Shown here in pieces: positions 1 to 12,284 of a stretch of 64,000 nucleotides of DNA. Positions within the stretch are counted from its first letter, which is position 1. Every line of letters starts with the position of its first letter. The notes beneath the pieces are model-generated. The model was given only the letters and a program-made list of their open reading frames with translations. It had not been told where the DNA came from and did no database searches. The position numbers were made by a program, and so were the translations under genes. Source of the DNA: Flagellatimonas centrodinii (GTDB taxonomy: Bacteria > Pseudomonadota > Gammaproteobacteria > Nevskiales > Nevskiaceae); the NCBI RefSeq assembly GCF_016918765.2, contig NZ_CP092104.1:1426001-1490000 (forward strand). The letters are read 5' to 3'.

Positions 1-1
1 C

Positions 2-277
2 CTCTACATGGATCAGCTGATCGGCCCGGACACCGTCAACACCGTACCGCCGGCGACGCTGGATGCCTTCCGTGACCATGGCACCCCCGCGCGCACGCTC
101 GACGCCGATCTGCCGGCCGCCCAGGTGCAGCTCGATGCCGCCGCCGCCGCCGGGCTCGATCTCGACGCCATCACCGCCGCCCTGTGCGAGGACGGCATCG
201 CCCAATTCGCCAGCGCCTTCGACCAACTGCTGGCTGCCGTTGTCACCAAACGCGATCAGCTCACCACCGCCGAATGA
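2..277 (+). CDS. tal: Transaldolase, C-terminal end (cut by window edge)
   Basis: This is the last 91 codons of a transaldolase; the start lies left of the window. The segment GPDTVNTVPPATLDAF is the conserved C-terminal signature of the longer bacterial transaldolases, which move a dihydroxyacetone unit between sugar phosphates in the non-oxidative pentose phosphate pathway. The catalytic lysine would be in the missing part, so activity cannot be judged. Its TGA at 275-277 overlaps the ATG of the next gene at 274 (ATGA), which suggests translational coupling. The family assignment rests on the visible motif only. Confidence 0.9.
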   Translation, partial: LYMDQLIGPDTVNTVPPATLDAFRDHGTPARTLDADLPAAQVQLDAAAAAGLDLDAITAALCEDGIAQFASAFDQLLAAVVTKRDQLTTAE

Positions 278-885
278 ACCCGACCCTCACCCCGGTCCAG
301 GCCCGCGTCATCGCCGCCCTGGTCGAGAAGTCCATCAGCACGCCGGACTATTACCCGCTCACCACCAATAGCCTGATGGCCGCCTGCAACCAGAAGAGCC
401 AGCGGCAGCCGCACCTGCAGCTGAGCGAAGGCGAGGTGGGCGGTGCCCTGCGCGACTTCGAGGTGATGAACTGGGTCAAGCGCGACGACAGCGCCCGCGC
501 CACCAAATGGCGGCAGCAGTTCCAGCACCAGATGCTGCTCAAGCGCGAGGTGCAGGCCGTGCTGGTGACCCTGATGCTGCGAGGCCCGCAGACGGCAGCC
601 GAACTGCGGGGCAATGCCGCCTACATCGGCGGCCCCGAAGATGCCGCCGGCGTGCAGGCAGCACTGGATGATCTGGCCGACCGCGCCGAGCCGCTGGTCA
701 CCGAGCTGCCCCGCCAACCCGGCCAGGCCGCCACCCGCTGGGCGCATCGCCTGTGCGGCGAGCCCGAGGTGCCGGCCACCGTGTCGGCGCCCGCCATGCC
801 GCGCGCCGAACGCAACGAACTGGAAGCCCGGGTCGCCGCGCTGGAAGCGCGCCTGGCGGCGCTGGAGGCGCAGTTGGGGGTCTGA
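274..885 (+). CDS. yceH: YceH family protein (DUF480), winged-helix
   Basis: A 203-residue protein of the YceH/DUF480 family, known as tandem winged-helix proteins of uncertain role. Family features visible are the N-terminal stretch LTPVQARVIAALVEKS, then TPDYYPLTTNSL and the basic segment NQKSQRQP. The last 30 residues (ELEARVAALEARLAALEAQL) form a short coiled coil with a heptad of leucines, usual for the family C-terminus. The ATG at 274 is chosen because it overlaps the transaldolase stop and starts directly at the conserved domain. A role in gene regulation is plausible from the fold but not shown. Confidence 0.88.
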   Translation: MNPTLTPVQARVIAALVEKSISTPDYYPLTTNSLMAACNQKSQRQPHLQLSEGEVGGALRDFEVMNWVKRDDSARATKWRQQFQHQMLLKREVQAVLVTLMLRGPQTAAELRGNAAYIGGPEDAAGVQAALDDLADRAEPLVTELPRQPGQAATRWAHRLCGEPEVPATVSAPAMPRAERNELEARVAALEARLAALEAQLGV

Positions 886-888
886 GGC

Positions 889-2199
889 TCAAAACCGCCG
901 CTGCCACGACACATCCAGGATCAACCCTTCAAGTTCGACCTCCATCGACTGGTCGGGGAAGAAGGCGTTGGTGCCGCGGCGGACCCGTCGGGGTGCGTAC
1001 ATGGCGGCGAAATTGAGGTGGCTGTCAGCGGTTAACCGGTGACTGAGGCCGGCGGTGTAGTGTTCTTGCGCGACGCTGCCCGCCAGCAGGTTGAAGAACA
1101 GCTGGTCGCTCTGGATCGGGTCGCGGTTGTTCGAGTAGCCGGCGCGCAGGGTCCATTTCGGCGAGGCGATGAACTCGGCGCCGACCTTGTGCACGGTGAC
1201 GTTGGTCCAGCCGAATCCGGGGCCGTCGCGGGTGCCCAGAGGGGCGGCGGACTGGACGCGGTTGCCGAGGGCCGGAATGGCCCGGAATCGGATGTGCTGG
1301 ATGTCGACAACCGCGGTCAGTCGCGGATGCGCTTGCCAGGCCAGGCCGGCCGTGACGTAGGGCGGGATGTCAAAGCGTCCGCCATCGGCGATCAAGCCTT
1401 CGTATTTTTTGAGCGGGGTGGTTTCGATGCGGGTCTGGCCGGCAAGGGCCAGGACGAGGGTATCGGTGACATCGACCTGCAGCCCCAGTTTGAGCCCGTA
1501 TCCCACGGAAAATTCGTGGCCGTTGTCACTCAGCCGGTCAGGTCGTGACGACAGCGGGGCGAAGGCGCTCAGGCCCTCGATATCGAACCACTGCAGCGCC
1601 AGGATGAGGCTCGCGCCGAGCCGCAGCCGCTCGTGTAGCTGACGGGCGTAGCTGGGCGCGAAGAACACCTGTCCGAGATCACTGGCGGCGCGGCCCCCGC
1701 AGTACGTGCCGGTTTGCGCGGTACCGGCCGGGCAGGCGGGGTTGTCGAAATCGTCGTAGGTGGCGTTGAGACCGCCGTTGGCATAGACCGCGAGGCCCGC
1801 CGCGCTGTGCGGGTCAATGCGCCAGGCGACGGCGCCCTGGGGGATCACGAACAGGCTGCCAGGGGTGTCGGCGGCGGCTTCGAAGCGGCCGGGTCGCAAG
1901 GGGAAGGCGCCCGGTGGCAGTGGCGTTGCCGGTGGCGTGAAGGTGCCGGCGGAATAGCCGGGCCAGGCGCGGATCAGCGACACCCCCAACTGCAGTTCAT
2001 TCCCGGCGATACCCGCCAGCGCGGCAGGGTTGGTGGCGGTCAGCATCGCATCACCGTCGAGGGCGACCCCGGCGCCACCGAGCGCGCTGCTGCGTCCACC
2101 CCAGCCGTGCGGGAAGTAGCCGTTGGTGGCGCTCGCCAGCGCTGGTAGCAGCAAGCCGCAGCACAGCAGAAGGCGGGGAATCACATCGTGGCGGGACAT
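889..2199 (-). CDS. FadL/OmpP1-family outer membrane fatty acid/hydrocarbon porin
   Basis: A 436-residue outer membrane barrel of the FadL/TodX family, which carries long-chain fatty acids or hydrophobic compounds across the outer membrane. It has a signal peptide (LLLCCGLLLPALASA) followed directly by ATNGYFPHGWGGRSSALGGAG, the N-terminal hatch signature of FadL, and NPAAL a little further on. The chain ends in an aromatic residue (VSWQRRF), as expected for BAM-inserted barrels. It converges with yceH with only three bases between the stops. A TetR-like palindrome lies just upstream of its start. With alkB, P450 and WS/DGAT genes in the window, hydrocarbon or fatty acid uptake is a reasonable inference. 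Confidence 0.88.
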   Translation of the reverse strand: MSRHDVIPRLLLCCGLLLPALASATNGYFPHGWGGRSSALGGAGVALDGDAMLTATNPAALAGIAGNELQLGVSLIRAWPGYSAGTFTPPATPLPPGAFPLRPGRFEAAADTPGSLFVIPQGAVAWRIDPHSAAGLAVYANGGLNATYDDFDNPACPAGTAQTGTYCGGRAASDLGQVFFAPSYARQLHERLRLGASLILALQWFDIEGLSAFAPLSSRPDRLSDNGHEFSVGYGLKLGLQVDVTDTLVLALAGQTRIETTPLKKYEGLIADGGRFDIPPYVTAGLAWQAHPRLTAVVDIQHIRFRAIPALGNRVQSAAPLGTRDGPGFGWTNVTVHKVGAEFIASPKWTLRAGYSNNRDPIQSDQLFFNLLAGSVAQEHYTAGLSHRLTADSHLNFAAMYAPRRVRRGTNAFFPDQSMEVELEGLILDVSWQRRF

Positions 2200-2211
2200 C
2201 CTGGCTCCATG

Positions 2212-2227
2212 TTGAACGGTCGTTCTA
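2212..2227 (-). promoter_or_regulatory. Palindromic operator candidate upstream of the FadL-type gene
   Basis: GAACG-GT-CGTTC is an inverted repeat with perfect 5-bp arms, extended by T/A bases on both sides, 12 bp upstream of the FadL-type start codon. This geometry is typical of TetR-family operators, several of which control lipid genes. No TetR gene is in the window, so the regulator is unknown. Confidence 0.4.
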
Positions 2228-2294
2228 TTACAGAGTAGGCGGAACCGCGGGGTCTGCCGCCCCTCTTTTGAGTAGGGCGGGGATGGGGTGGCGC

Positions 2295-3650
2295 TTACTG
2301 CACCAGCATTTCCAGATCGGCCAGCCCGTCCTCCAGATAGGTGAGCAGCCGCTGCATGTGCGGCAGCGTGCGACGACAGGCGATCAGCCCGAACTCGAGG
2401 TGGTCGCCGACGCTGGTGAGGGTGATGTTGAGCGCCTGCCCGTCGCAGACGATGGACACCGGGTACAGGCCTTCCAGCCGCGCGCCGTTCCAGTACAGCG
2501 GCTCCCGCGGGCCCGGCACGTTGGAGATCACCACGTTGAACGACTGCCAGCGCGGGGCGACGCCGGTCATCAGGTTGAGCCCGGCCGGGGCCAGCAGGGT
2601 GGCGGTGTAGTTGAGGATCTCGGTGGGGTTCATGCGGGCGTAGCGGGCCTTGGCCTCACGCACCGAGGCCTTGATGGCGGCCAGCCGGGCAGCGGGGTCC
2701 TCGCGGTCAGTGGCGAGGCTGGCGAGAATCACGCCGACCTGGTTGCCGCCGTCGCTGTCGTCCTGTCGCAGGCTCATCGGGATCATGCTGATCAGGGGCG
2801 CGTCGGGCAGTGCATCGAGCTCGGCCAGATAGCGGCGCAGGGCACTGGCACACATCGCCAGCACCACGTCATTGACGGTGGCGCCCAGTGCCTTGCCAAC
2901 GGCGCGGATGCGGGCGAGGTCCCAGGACTGCGCGGCGAAGCGGCGGGCGCCGGTGATCGGCTGGTTGAGGATGCAGCGCGGCGCCTGATAGGCGGTGATG
3001 GCATCGGGGTTGCGGCGGCTGTCACGCAGCAGTCGGCCCAGTTCCAGCGTCACCTTGGGCACCGAACCCAATTGGGCGCCGAGCGCGCCCAGCAGCCCGG
3101 TGAGCCCCTCGGGCGCCGCAGCCTCGCGGGCGGTGCGACGACGTCGCGGCATGGCCCAGATCGCCGGCATTTCGCGATCTTCGGGGTCGGGCGAGAGCGA
3201 ACGATGGGTCATCCGCATCGCCGCCACGCCGTCGACCATGGCGTGGTGCATCTTGGCGTAGATGGCAATGCGACCGCACTCGACGCCCTCGATCAGATAG
3301 AACTCCCACAACGGCCGGGCGCGGTCCAGGTGCGCGGCGTGCAGTTGCGACACCAGCGCCAGCAACTCGCGAATGCGGCCGGGCGACGGCAGCGCGCGCA
3401 CGCGGAAGTGGTGCTCGACATCAAACTGCCGGTCCTCGTCCCAATGCCAGAGGCCGAAGCGTTTCACCAGTCGCTGCTGGAACGGCGGCTCGGCGGCCAC
3501 CGCCTGGCGCAGCCGCTCCGCCACCACCTGGACGAAGTCGGGGCCCGCATCCGGCGGCGGAGTCAGCAGCTGCAGGCCGCCCACATGCATCGCCTGGTGC
3601 GGCTTTTCCAACAGCAGGAACAGCTGGTCGGTGGGGCTCAGGGGTTTCAT
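2295..3650 (-). CDS. Wax ester synthase / diacylglycerol acyltransferase (WS/DGAT), copy 1
   Basis: A 451-residue WS/DGAT acyltransferase, which esterifies acyl-CoA with fatty alcohol or diacylglycerol to make wax esters or triacylglycerol. The condensation-type active site HHAMVDG is at residues 135-141, and the N-terminal LSPTDQLFLLLE and C-terminal VSNVPGP motifs of the family are present. The start at 3650 has a GGAG ribosome site about 8 bases upstream. A second paralogue lies at 7965-9338, so this organism has at least two of these enzymes, as is usual in storage-lipid-forming hydrocarbon degraders. Substrate preference cannot be read from the sequence. Confidence 0.93.
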   Translation of the reverse strand: MKPLSPTDQLFLLLEKPHQAMHVGGLQLLTPPPDAGPDFVQVVAERLRQAVAAEPPFQQRLVKRFGLWHWDEDRQFDVEHHFRVRALPSPGRIRELLALVSQLHAAHLDRARPLWEFYLIEGVECGRIAIYAKMHHAMVDGVAAMRMTHRSLSPDPEDREMPAIWAMPRRRRTAREAAAPEGLTGLLGALGAQLGSVPKVTLELGRLLRDSRRNPDAITAYQAPRCILNQPITGARRFAAQSWDLARIRAVGKALGATVNDVVLAMCASALRRYLAELDALPDAPLISMIPMSLRQDDSDGGNQVGVILASLATDREDPAARLAAIKASVREAKARYARMNPTEILNYTATLLAPAGLNLMTGVAPRWQSFNVVISNVPGPREPLYWNGARLEGLYPVSIVCDGQALNITLTSVGDHLEFGLIACRRTLPHMQRLLTYLEDGLADLEMLVQ

Positions 3651-3792
3651 CCGCAGTCTCCGTCGTGTGCGCCCTCCGCTGCCGTGGCGAGGGCCTTGTC
3701 ATGGGCGCCAGGGGCGACGCCGGCTCTATGGTGGACCTCCGCGGCGGGCGCTGCTACTACACTATGCGGCCGCCTCGCCGTACCGCCGCCTT

Positions 3793-7632
<3,840 letters not shown>

Positions 7633-7651
7633 GGTGTCAGTCGGTCATGGC

Positions 7652-7911
7652 CGTTGCGAGCCCCGCGGCCCGTTGTGAAGGCGCGCCGCCGAGGCCCGCC
7701 TGTCATTGCGAGCCCCGCCGCCCTTGTGTCATTGCGAGCCGCCAACGGCGGCGCGGCAATCTCGTGGCAATGGGAGTGCCGCCGGGATGAGATCGCCGCG
7801 GGGCTTCGCCCCTCGCGATGACAGACGTCAGCGGCGCCCCTCGCGATGACAGACTTCAGCGTCGCCTCCCGCGATGATAGACGTCAGCGTCGCCCGCTCG
7901 CGATGACAGAC
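7652..7911. repeat. REP-like inverted repeat cluster
   Basis: The 332-bp gene-free stretch between hrpA and WS/DGAT copy 2 is filled with a repeat. TGTCATTGCGAG occurs at 7699-7710 and 7725-7736, with a decayed copy near 7652. Its inverted form CTCGCGATGACAGAC occurs at 7812-7826, 7840-7854, 7868-7882 (with two changes) and 7897-7911, at 28-29 bp spacing. The core CAATCTCG...GAGATCGCC joins the two arms. This is the layout of widespread proteobacterial palindromic intergenic elements. No gene is visible in it. Confidence 0.75.
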
Positions 7912-7964
7912 TTCTGCCTCGCGCCACCGCGCTGAAGGACTTTCTGCTGGCCCCTGTTCAGCCC

Positions 7965-9338
7965 TCAGGCGCAGGCGGTCTCCAACTCATCCAGCGCCTC
8001 CTCGATGTGCTCGAGCAGGCGTTGCACGCTGGGCAGGGTTTTGCGGCAGGCGATGATGCCGAAGTCGACCTTGTCATGGCGACTGATCAGGGTGATGTTG
8101 AGCGCCATCTTGTCGATCACCAGTGATACCGGATAGACCCCATCGAGCCGGGCGCCCTGCCAGTACATCTCCTGGCGCGGGCCGGGCACATGCGAGATCA
8201 CCAGGTTGAGCAGAGTGCGGCGACGGTCGAAGCCGGTCAGCAGGTTGAGCGCGCCGGGTGCCAGCATGACCGCCTCATAGGCCAGCAACTGGGCCGGACT
8301 GAGCTGGCGCATGAACGCCTTGTTGTAATCCATGCAGCGCTTGATCGCCTGCAGCCGCTCGATCGGGCTGTCGAGGTGGGTGGCGAGGTGGGTCAGGGCG
8401 AAGGCGATTTCGTTGCCGGAATCGCTGTCGTCGCGGCGGGTGGAGACCGGAACCGCCGCCACCAACGGCTTTTCGGGTAGCGCATTCATGTCCCCAAGGT
8501 ACTGGCGCAGGGCGCCGCCACACAGCGCAAGAATGACGTCGTTGGCGGTGGCGTCGAACTTGCGCGCGATGGCCTTGATACGCGGCATCGAGTACGACTG
8601 CGCGGCGAAGCGGCGCGAGCCGGTGATCGGTTCGTTGAGGATGCAGTGGGGTGCCTGCAGGCTGCCGACGAAATCCGGGTTGTGGTCGCGGAGATCCTGC
8701 CAGGCGCGCCGCAGCTGGCGCAGCACCGGGGGCACCACGGTGGCCCCTTCCTGCCCCAAAGCCCGCAAGGCGGCGAAACCGCGCAGGGCCCCGGCGGGCA
8801 CCGGCAGCGTGCGTTCCCGGCTCTTGCGGGTGCGGACTTCCCACGGGGCCGGCATGGTCAGCGACTCCGCCACGTCGGGCGACATCGACTTCAGCATGAG
8901 GCGGATGCCGGCAACACCATCGACCAGCGAGTGGTGGATCTTGGAGTAGGTGGCGATGCGGCCGTCTTCCAGCCCCTCGATGAGATAGGTGCGCCACAGC
9001 GGGTAGGCGCGATCAAGGTGTGCCGAATGCACCCGTGACACCATCGCCAGCAGCTCGCGGATCCGACCCGGCTTGGGGAGCGCGAGATGCACGAAGTGAT
9101 GGGCGATGTCGAACTGGCCGTCTTCCTCCCAGAACTTGAAGCCGGCGCGGCTGACCAGTCGGCGGTTGAACGGACGGGCGGCCTCGGTGGACTCCCGCAG
9201 GTGATCGGCCAGTCGCAGGGCGAAGTCGGGCGGAGCATCGGCGGGGGGCTGATAGAGGCACAGGGCGCCCACATGCAGCGGCTGCTGGCGCTGCTCCATC
9301 AGCAGGAACAGGTTGTCGATCACGGATAGCTGTTTCAT
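7965..9338 (-). CDS. Wax ester synthase / diacylglycerol acyltransferase (WS/DGAT), copy 2
   Basis: A 457-residue paralogue of the WS/DGAT at 2295-3650, with the active site HHSLVDG again at residues 135-141 and the family motif ISHVPGP near the C-terminus. The ATG at 9338 is preferred over a longer reading (from 9407) because it carries a GGAG site about ten bases upstream and aligns with copy 1. The two copies keep the same spacing of motifs but differ clearly along the chain, so they are an old duplication or separate acquisitions. They are separated by hrpA and the repeat cluster. The product makes neutral storage lipids from acyl-CoA; individual specificity is unknown. Confidence 0.92.
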   Translation of the reverse strand: MKQLSVIDNLFLLMEQRQQPLHVGALCLYQPPADAPPDFALRLADHLRESTEAARPFNRRLVSRAGFKFWEEDGQFDIAHHFVHLALPKPGRIRELLAMVSRVHSAHLDRAYPLWRTYLIEGLEDGRIATYSKIHHSLVDGVAGIRLMLKSMSPDVAESLTMPAPWEVRTRKSRERTLPVPAGALRGFAALRALGQEGATVVPPVLRQLRRAWQDLRDHNPDFVGSLQAPHCILNEPITGSRRFAAQSYSMPRIKAIARKFDATANDVILALCGGALRQYLGDMNALPEKPLVAAVPVSTRRDDSDSGNEIAFALTHLATHLDSPIERLQAIKRCMDYNKAFMRQLSPAQLLAYEAVMLAPGALNLLTGFDRRRTLLNLVISHVPGPRQEMYWQGARLDGVYPVSLVIDKMALNITLISRHDKVDFGIIACRKTLPSVQRLLEHIEEALDELETACA

Positions 9339-9523
9339 TTTTGCGGTCTCCCGACGCACCAATGGCCAGTGTGGCCTGTCTCTATGTCGATCGCTCTGCG
9401 ACCGCAAGGTTCATGCCGGTTTCGTTACAAGGTGCAGCATTTTGCCTGCGGGGCGCAGCCGGCGGGCAGAGGTTTCATAATGGCGACCCCGCGCGCTGCC
9501 GCGTTCCGAGACCTTGAGGCCCC

Positions 9524-10246
9524 ATGTCCCGCGCCGTCATCCCCGCTGCCGAACGCCTGATCATCGCTCTCGACCTGCCGACCGCCGAGGCCGCTCAGGC
9601 GCAGGTCGCGCGCATCGGCGAGCCCGGCCGGTTCTACAAGATCGGGCTGGAGCTGCTCATGGCCCCCGGGTTCTTCGACCTGCTCGATGTGCTCAAGCGG
9701 CAGGGCAAGCGAGTCTTCGTTGATCTCAAGTTCTTCGATATCCCGGAGACCGTGGCGCGTGCGATTCGTAACCTGTCCGAGCGCGGCGCCGACTTCGCGA
9801 CCCTCCATGGCAACCAGGCGATGATGGAAGCGGCCGCCAGCGCCAAGTCGGGCAACATGAAGATCCTCGCCGTGACAGCCCTCACCAGCCTTGATCGTGG
9901 TGACCTCGACGACCTCGGGTTTGCCTGCGATGTTGGCGAGCTGGTGCTGTCGCGCGCGCGCCGGGCGCTGGCCGCCGGCTGCGATGGCGTGGTGTCGTCC
10001 GGCCTCGAAGTCGAGCGCCTGCGGGCCGAGGCGCCCGACCGGTTGATCTGCGTCACCCCCGGTATCCGCCCTGTGGACAACCGCTCCGACGGCGACCAGA
10101 AGCGGGTGATGACGCCGGCCCGCGCAATGGCGGCCGGCAGTGACTACCTGGTGGTGGGTCGCCCGATTCGCGATGCCGCCGACCCCCGTGCGATGGTGGA
10201 GGCCCTGCAGGCCGAGATCGCCGCAGCCCTGGAGAACCGTGCATGA
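9524..10246 (+). CDS. pyrF: Orotidine 5'-phosphate decarboxylase
   Basis: A 240-residue OMP decarboxylase, the last step of de novo UMP synthesis. The catalytic segment [12 protein letters not shown] is present (lysine and aspartates of the D-K-D network; F replaces the H seen in E. coli, a common variation), and TPGIRP plus the phosphate-binding VVGRPI close the barrel. Its stop overlaps the ATG of hemE by four bases, so the two are probably cotranscribed and translationally coupled. Confidence 0.96.
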   Translation: MSRAVIPAAERLIIALDLPTAEAAQAQVARIGEPGRFYKIGLELLMAPGFFDLLDVLKRQGKRVFVDLKFFDIPETVARAIRNLSERGADFATLHGNQAMMEAAASAKSGNMKILAVTALTSLDRGDLDDLGFACDVGELVLSRARRALAAGCDGVVSSGLEVERLRAEAPDRLICVTPGIRPVDNRSDGDQKRVMTPARAMAAGSDYLVVGRPIRDAADPRAMVEALQAEIAAALENRA

Positions 10247-11304
10247 CCCCGCTTGCCAATGACCGCCTGCTGCGCGCGCTCAAGCGCGAACCGCTGGACC
10301 GCACGCCGGTGTGGTTCATGCGACAGGCCGGGCGCTACCTGCCCGAGTACCGCGCCAGCCGCGCCAAGGCCGGTGACTTCATGTCGTTGTGCCGGAATCC
10401 GGAGCTGTGCTGCGAGGTGACGATGCAGCCGATCGCGCGCTACGACCTCGATGCCGCCATCCTGTTTTCCGACATCCTCACCATCCCCGATGCCATGGGC
10501 CTGGGGCTGAGCTTTGCCGAAGGCGAGGGCCCGCGGTTCGCCAACCCGGTGCGTGACCCACGCGCGGTGGCGCAGTTAGCGGTGCCCGACCCGGAGGACG
10601 AGCTGCGCTATGTGATGGACGCGGTTTCCACCATCAAGGGCGAACTGGGCAACCGGATTCCGCTGATCGGCTTCGCTGGCAGCCCGTGGACCTTGGCCAC
10701 CTACATGGTGGAGGGCGGCAGTTCGAAGGATTTCAGCCGCATCAAGGCCATGCTCTACGACGCCCCGGACGCGCTGGAGACCCTGCTGTCGAAGCTGGCG
10801 GCGGCGGTGAGCCTTTACCTGCAGGCGCAGATCGCCCGTGGGGCCGACGTGGTGATGATCTTCGACACTTGGGGTGGCACGCTGACGCCCGCCACCTACG
10901 CGCCGTTCTCGCTGGAGCCGATGGCGAAGATCGTCGCCCATCTGAAGCGGGTGGCGCCAACCGTGCCGGTGATGCTGTTCACCAAGGGTGGCGGCCAGTA
11001 CCTTGAAGCCATGACCGAAACCGGCTGCGACGGCCTTGGGCTGGACTGGACCACCGACATCGCCAGCGCCCGCCGCCGCGTCGGCGACCGGGTGGCCCTG
11101 CAGGGCAATCTCGACCCCTCGGTGCTCTACGCCAGCCCCGAGCGCATCCGTCTGGAAGTGGCGCGCGTACTGCAGGACTTCGGCAATGGCAGTGGACACG
11201 TGTTCAATCTCGGCCACGGTATTACCCCGGGTGTGAACCCGGAGCACGCAGCGGCCATGGTGGCGGCGGTGCGCGAGTTCAGCCCTCAGTATCACAGCGC
11301 CTGA
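10243..11304 (+). CDS. hemE: Uroporphyrinogen decarboxylase
   Basis: A 353-residue HemE, which removes four carboxyl groups from uroporphyrinogen III to give coproporphyrinogen III in haem synthesis. Family signatures [16 protein letters not shown] near the N-terminus and [17 protein letters not shown] in the middle are both intact. It overlaps pyrF by four bases (ATGA) and is followed 18 bases later by an acyltransferase gene. Haem supply is directly relevant to the P450 encoded further along the same strand, though cotranscription that far is inference. Confidence 0.97.
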   Translation: MTPLANDRLLRALKREPLDRTPVWFMRQAGRYLPEYRASRAKAGDFMSLCRNPELCCEVTMQPIARYDLDAAILFSDILTIPDAMGLGLSFAEGEGPRFANPVRDPRAVAQLAVPDPEDELRYVMDAVSTIKGELGNRIPLIGFAGSPWTLATYMVEGGSSKDFSRIKAMLYDAPDALETLLSKLAAAVSLYLQAQIARGADVVMIFDTWGGTLTPATYAPFSLEPMAKIVAHLKRVAPTVPVMLFTKGGGQYLEAMTETGCDGLGLDWTTDIASARRRVGDRVALQGNLDPSVLYASPERIRLEVARVLQDFGNGSGHVFNLGHGITPGVNPEHAAAMVAAVREFSPQYHSA

Positions 11305-11322
11305 GTCGTTTCGGAGGCATCC

Positions 11323-12240
11323 ATGTTGGCGTCATTCCTGCCCGGTCCCGTCGTCGGCGCGCTGACGGTGGTGATCAAGTTCGTCGCCTTGATGTTCTGG
11401 TTCACGCTGATGTTGCCCGGGGTGCTGCTGCACCTGCTGCCGGGCGTGACGCTGCGGGATCTGACCAGCCGATACTGTGTCTGGATTGCCCGCCGTTGGG
11501 TGGCGACCAACAAGGTCATCTACCACCTGCTGCACCCGATGCGCTGGCGCATCACGGTGGACGGGTCGCTGGACCCCCGCCGCAACTACCTGCTGATCAG
11601 TAACCACCAGAGCTGGGCTGACATCCTGGTGCTGTTCGTCGCGTTCCATGGTCGTGTGCCGTTCCTGCGGTTCTTTCTCAAGGACCAACTGAAGTACATC
11701 CCTGTCATCGGGCAGGTGTGCTGGGCCATGGAGTTCCCCTTCATGAAGCGCTACAGCCGCGAGCAGATTGCCGCCAACCCTGCGCTGCGCAATCAGGACC
11801 TCGAGACCACCCGCGCCAAATGCGAGGTCTACAAGCGCCAGCCGGTGACGGTGGTGAACTTCCTTGAAGGCACGCGATTCACACCCGCCAAGCAGGCACG
11901 GCAGCAGTCGCCATTTCGCCACCTGCTGAAGCCCAAAAGTGCCGGTGCGGCATTCACCCTGCGGGCCATGGGCGAGCAGTTCGCCGGCATCCTCGACGTC
12001 ACGCTGGTGTATGCGCCGCCGCAGCGGGCGAAAACCCTGCTCGGTAGCTGGTTGATGGGTGAGCAGGGCGATCTGCAGCTGCATGTGCGGGTCGAGCCGG
12101 TGTCACCGGCGCTGCTGGAAGGGGACTACGACACCGATGCCGACTTCCGGGCCGGCTTCCAGCAGTGGGTGTCCTCTCACTGGTGTGCCAAGGACGCGCG
12201 CATCGGCGACATGCGGGCCGACGCCCTTCCCAACAACTAA
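11323..12240 (+). CDS. 1-acyl-glycerol-3-phosphate acyltransferase-like protein (YihG type)
   Basis: A 305-residue membrane acyltransferase of the PlsC superfamily, closest in layout to E. coli YihG. Two hydrophobic N-terminal segments (about residues 8-45) precede the HX4D active-site motif NHQSWAD and the substrate-binding motif EGTRFT. It probably acylates lysophosphatidic acid at the inner membrane. The ATG at 11323 has a strong GGAGG six bases upstream. It lies 18 bases after hemE and 44 bases before the P450 gene. Confidence 0.88.
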   Translation: MLASFLPGPVVGALTVVIKFVALMFWFTLMLPGVLLHLLPGVTLRDLTSRYCVWIARRWVATNKVIYHLLHPMRWRITVDGSLDPRRNYLLISNHQSWADILVLFVAFHGRVPFLRFFLKDQLKYIPVIGQVCWAMEFPFMKRYSREQIAANPALRNQDLETTRAKCEVYKRQPVTVVNFLEGTRFTPAKQARQQSPFRHLLKPKSAGAAFTLRAMGEQFAGILDVTLVYAPPQRAKTLLGSWLMGEQGDLQLHVRVEPVSPALLEGDYDTDADFRAGFQQWVSSHWCAKDARIGDMRADALPNN

Positions 12241-12284
12241 CCAACTGTTCAATACTGGCGACATCCCCTTTCAGGAGCATGTCG

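Noticed and set aside
9476-9481. CATAAT as a -10 element for pyrF
   Set aside because: No acceptable -35 element lies 16-18 bp upstream.
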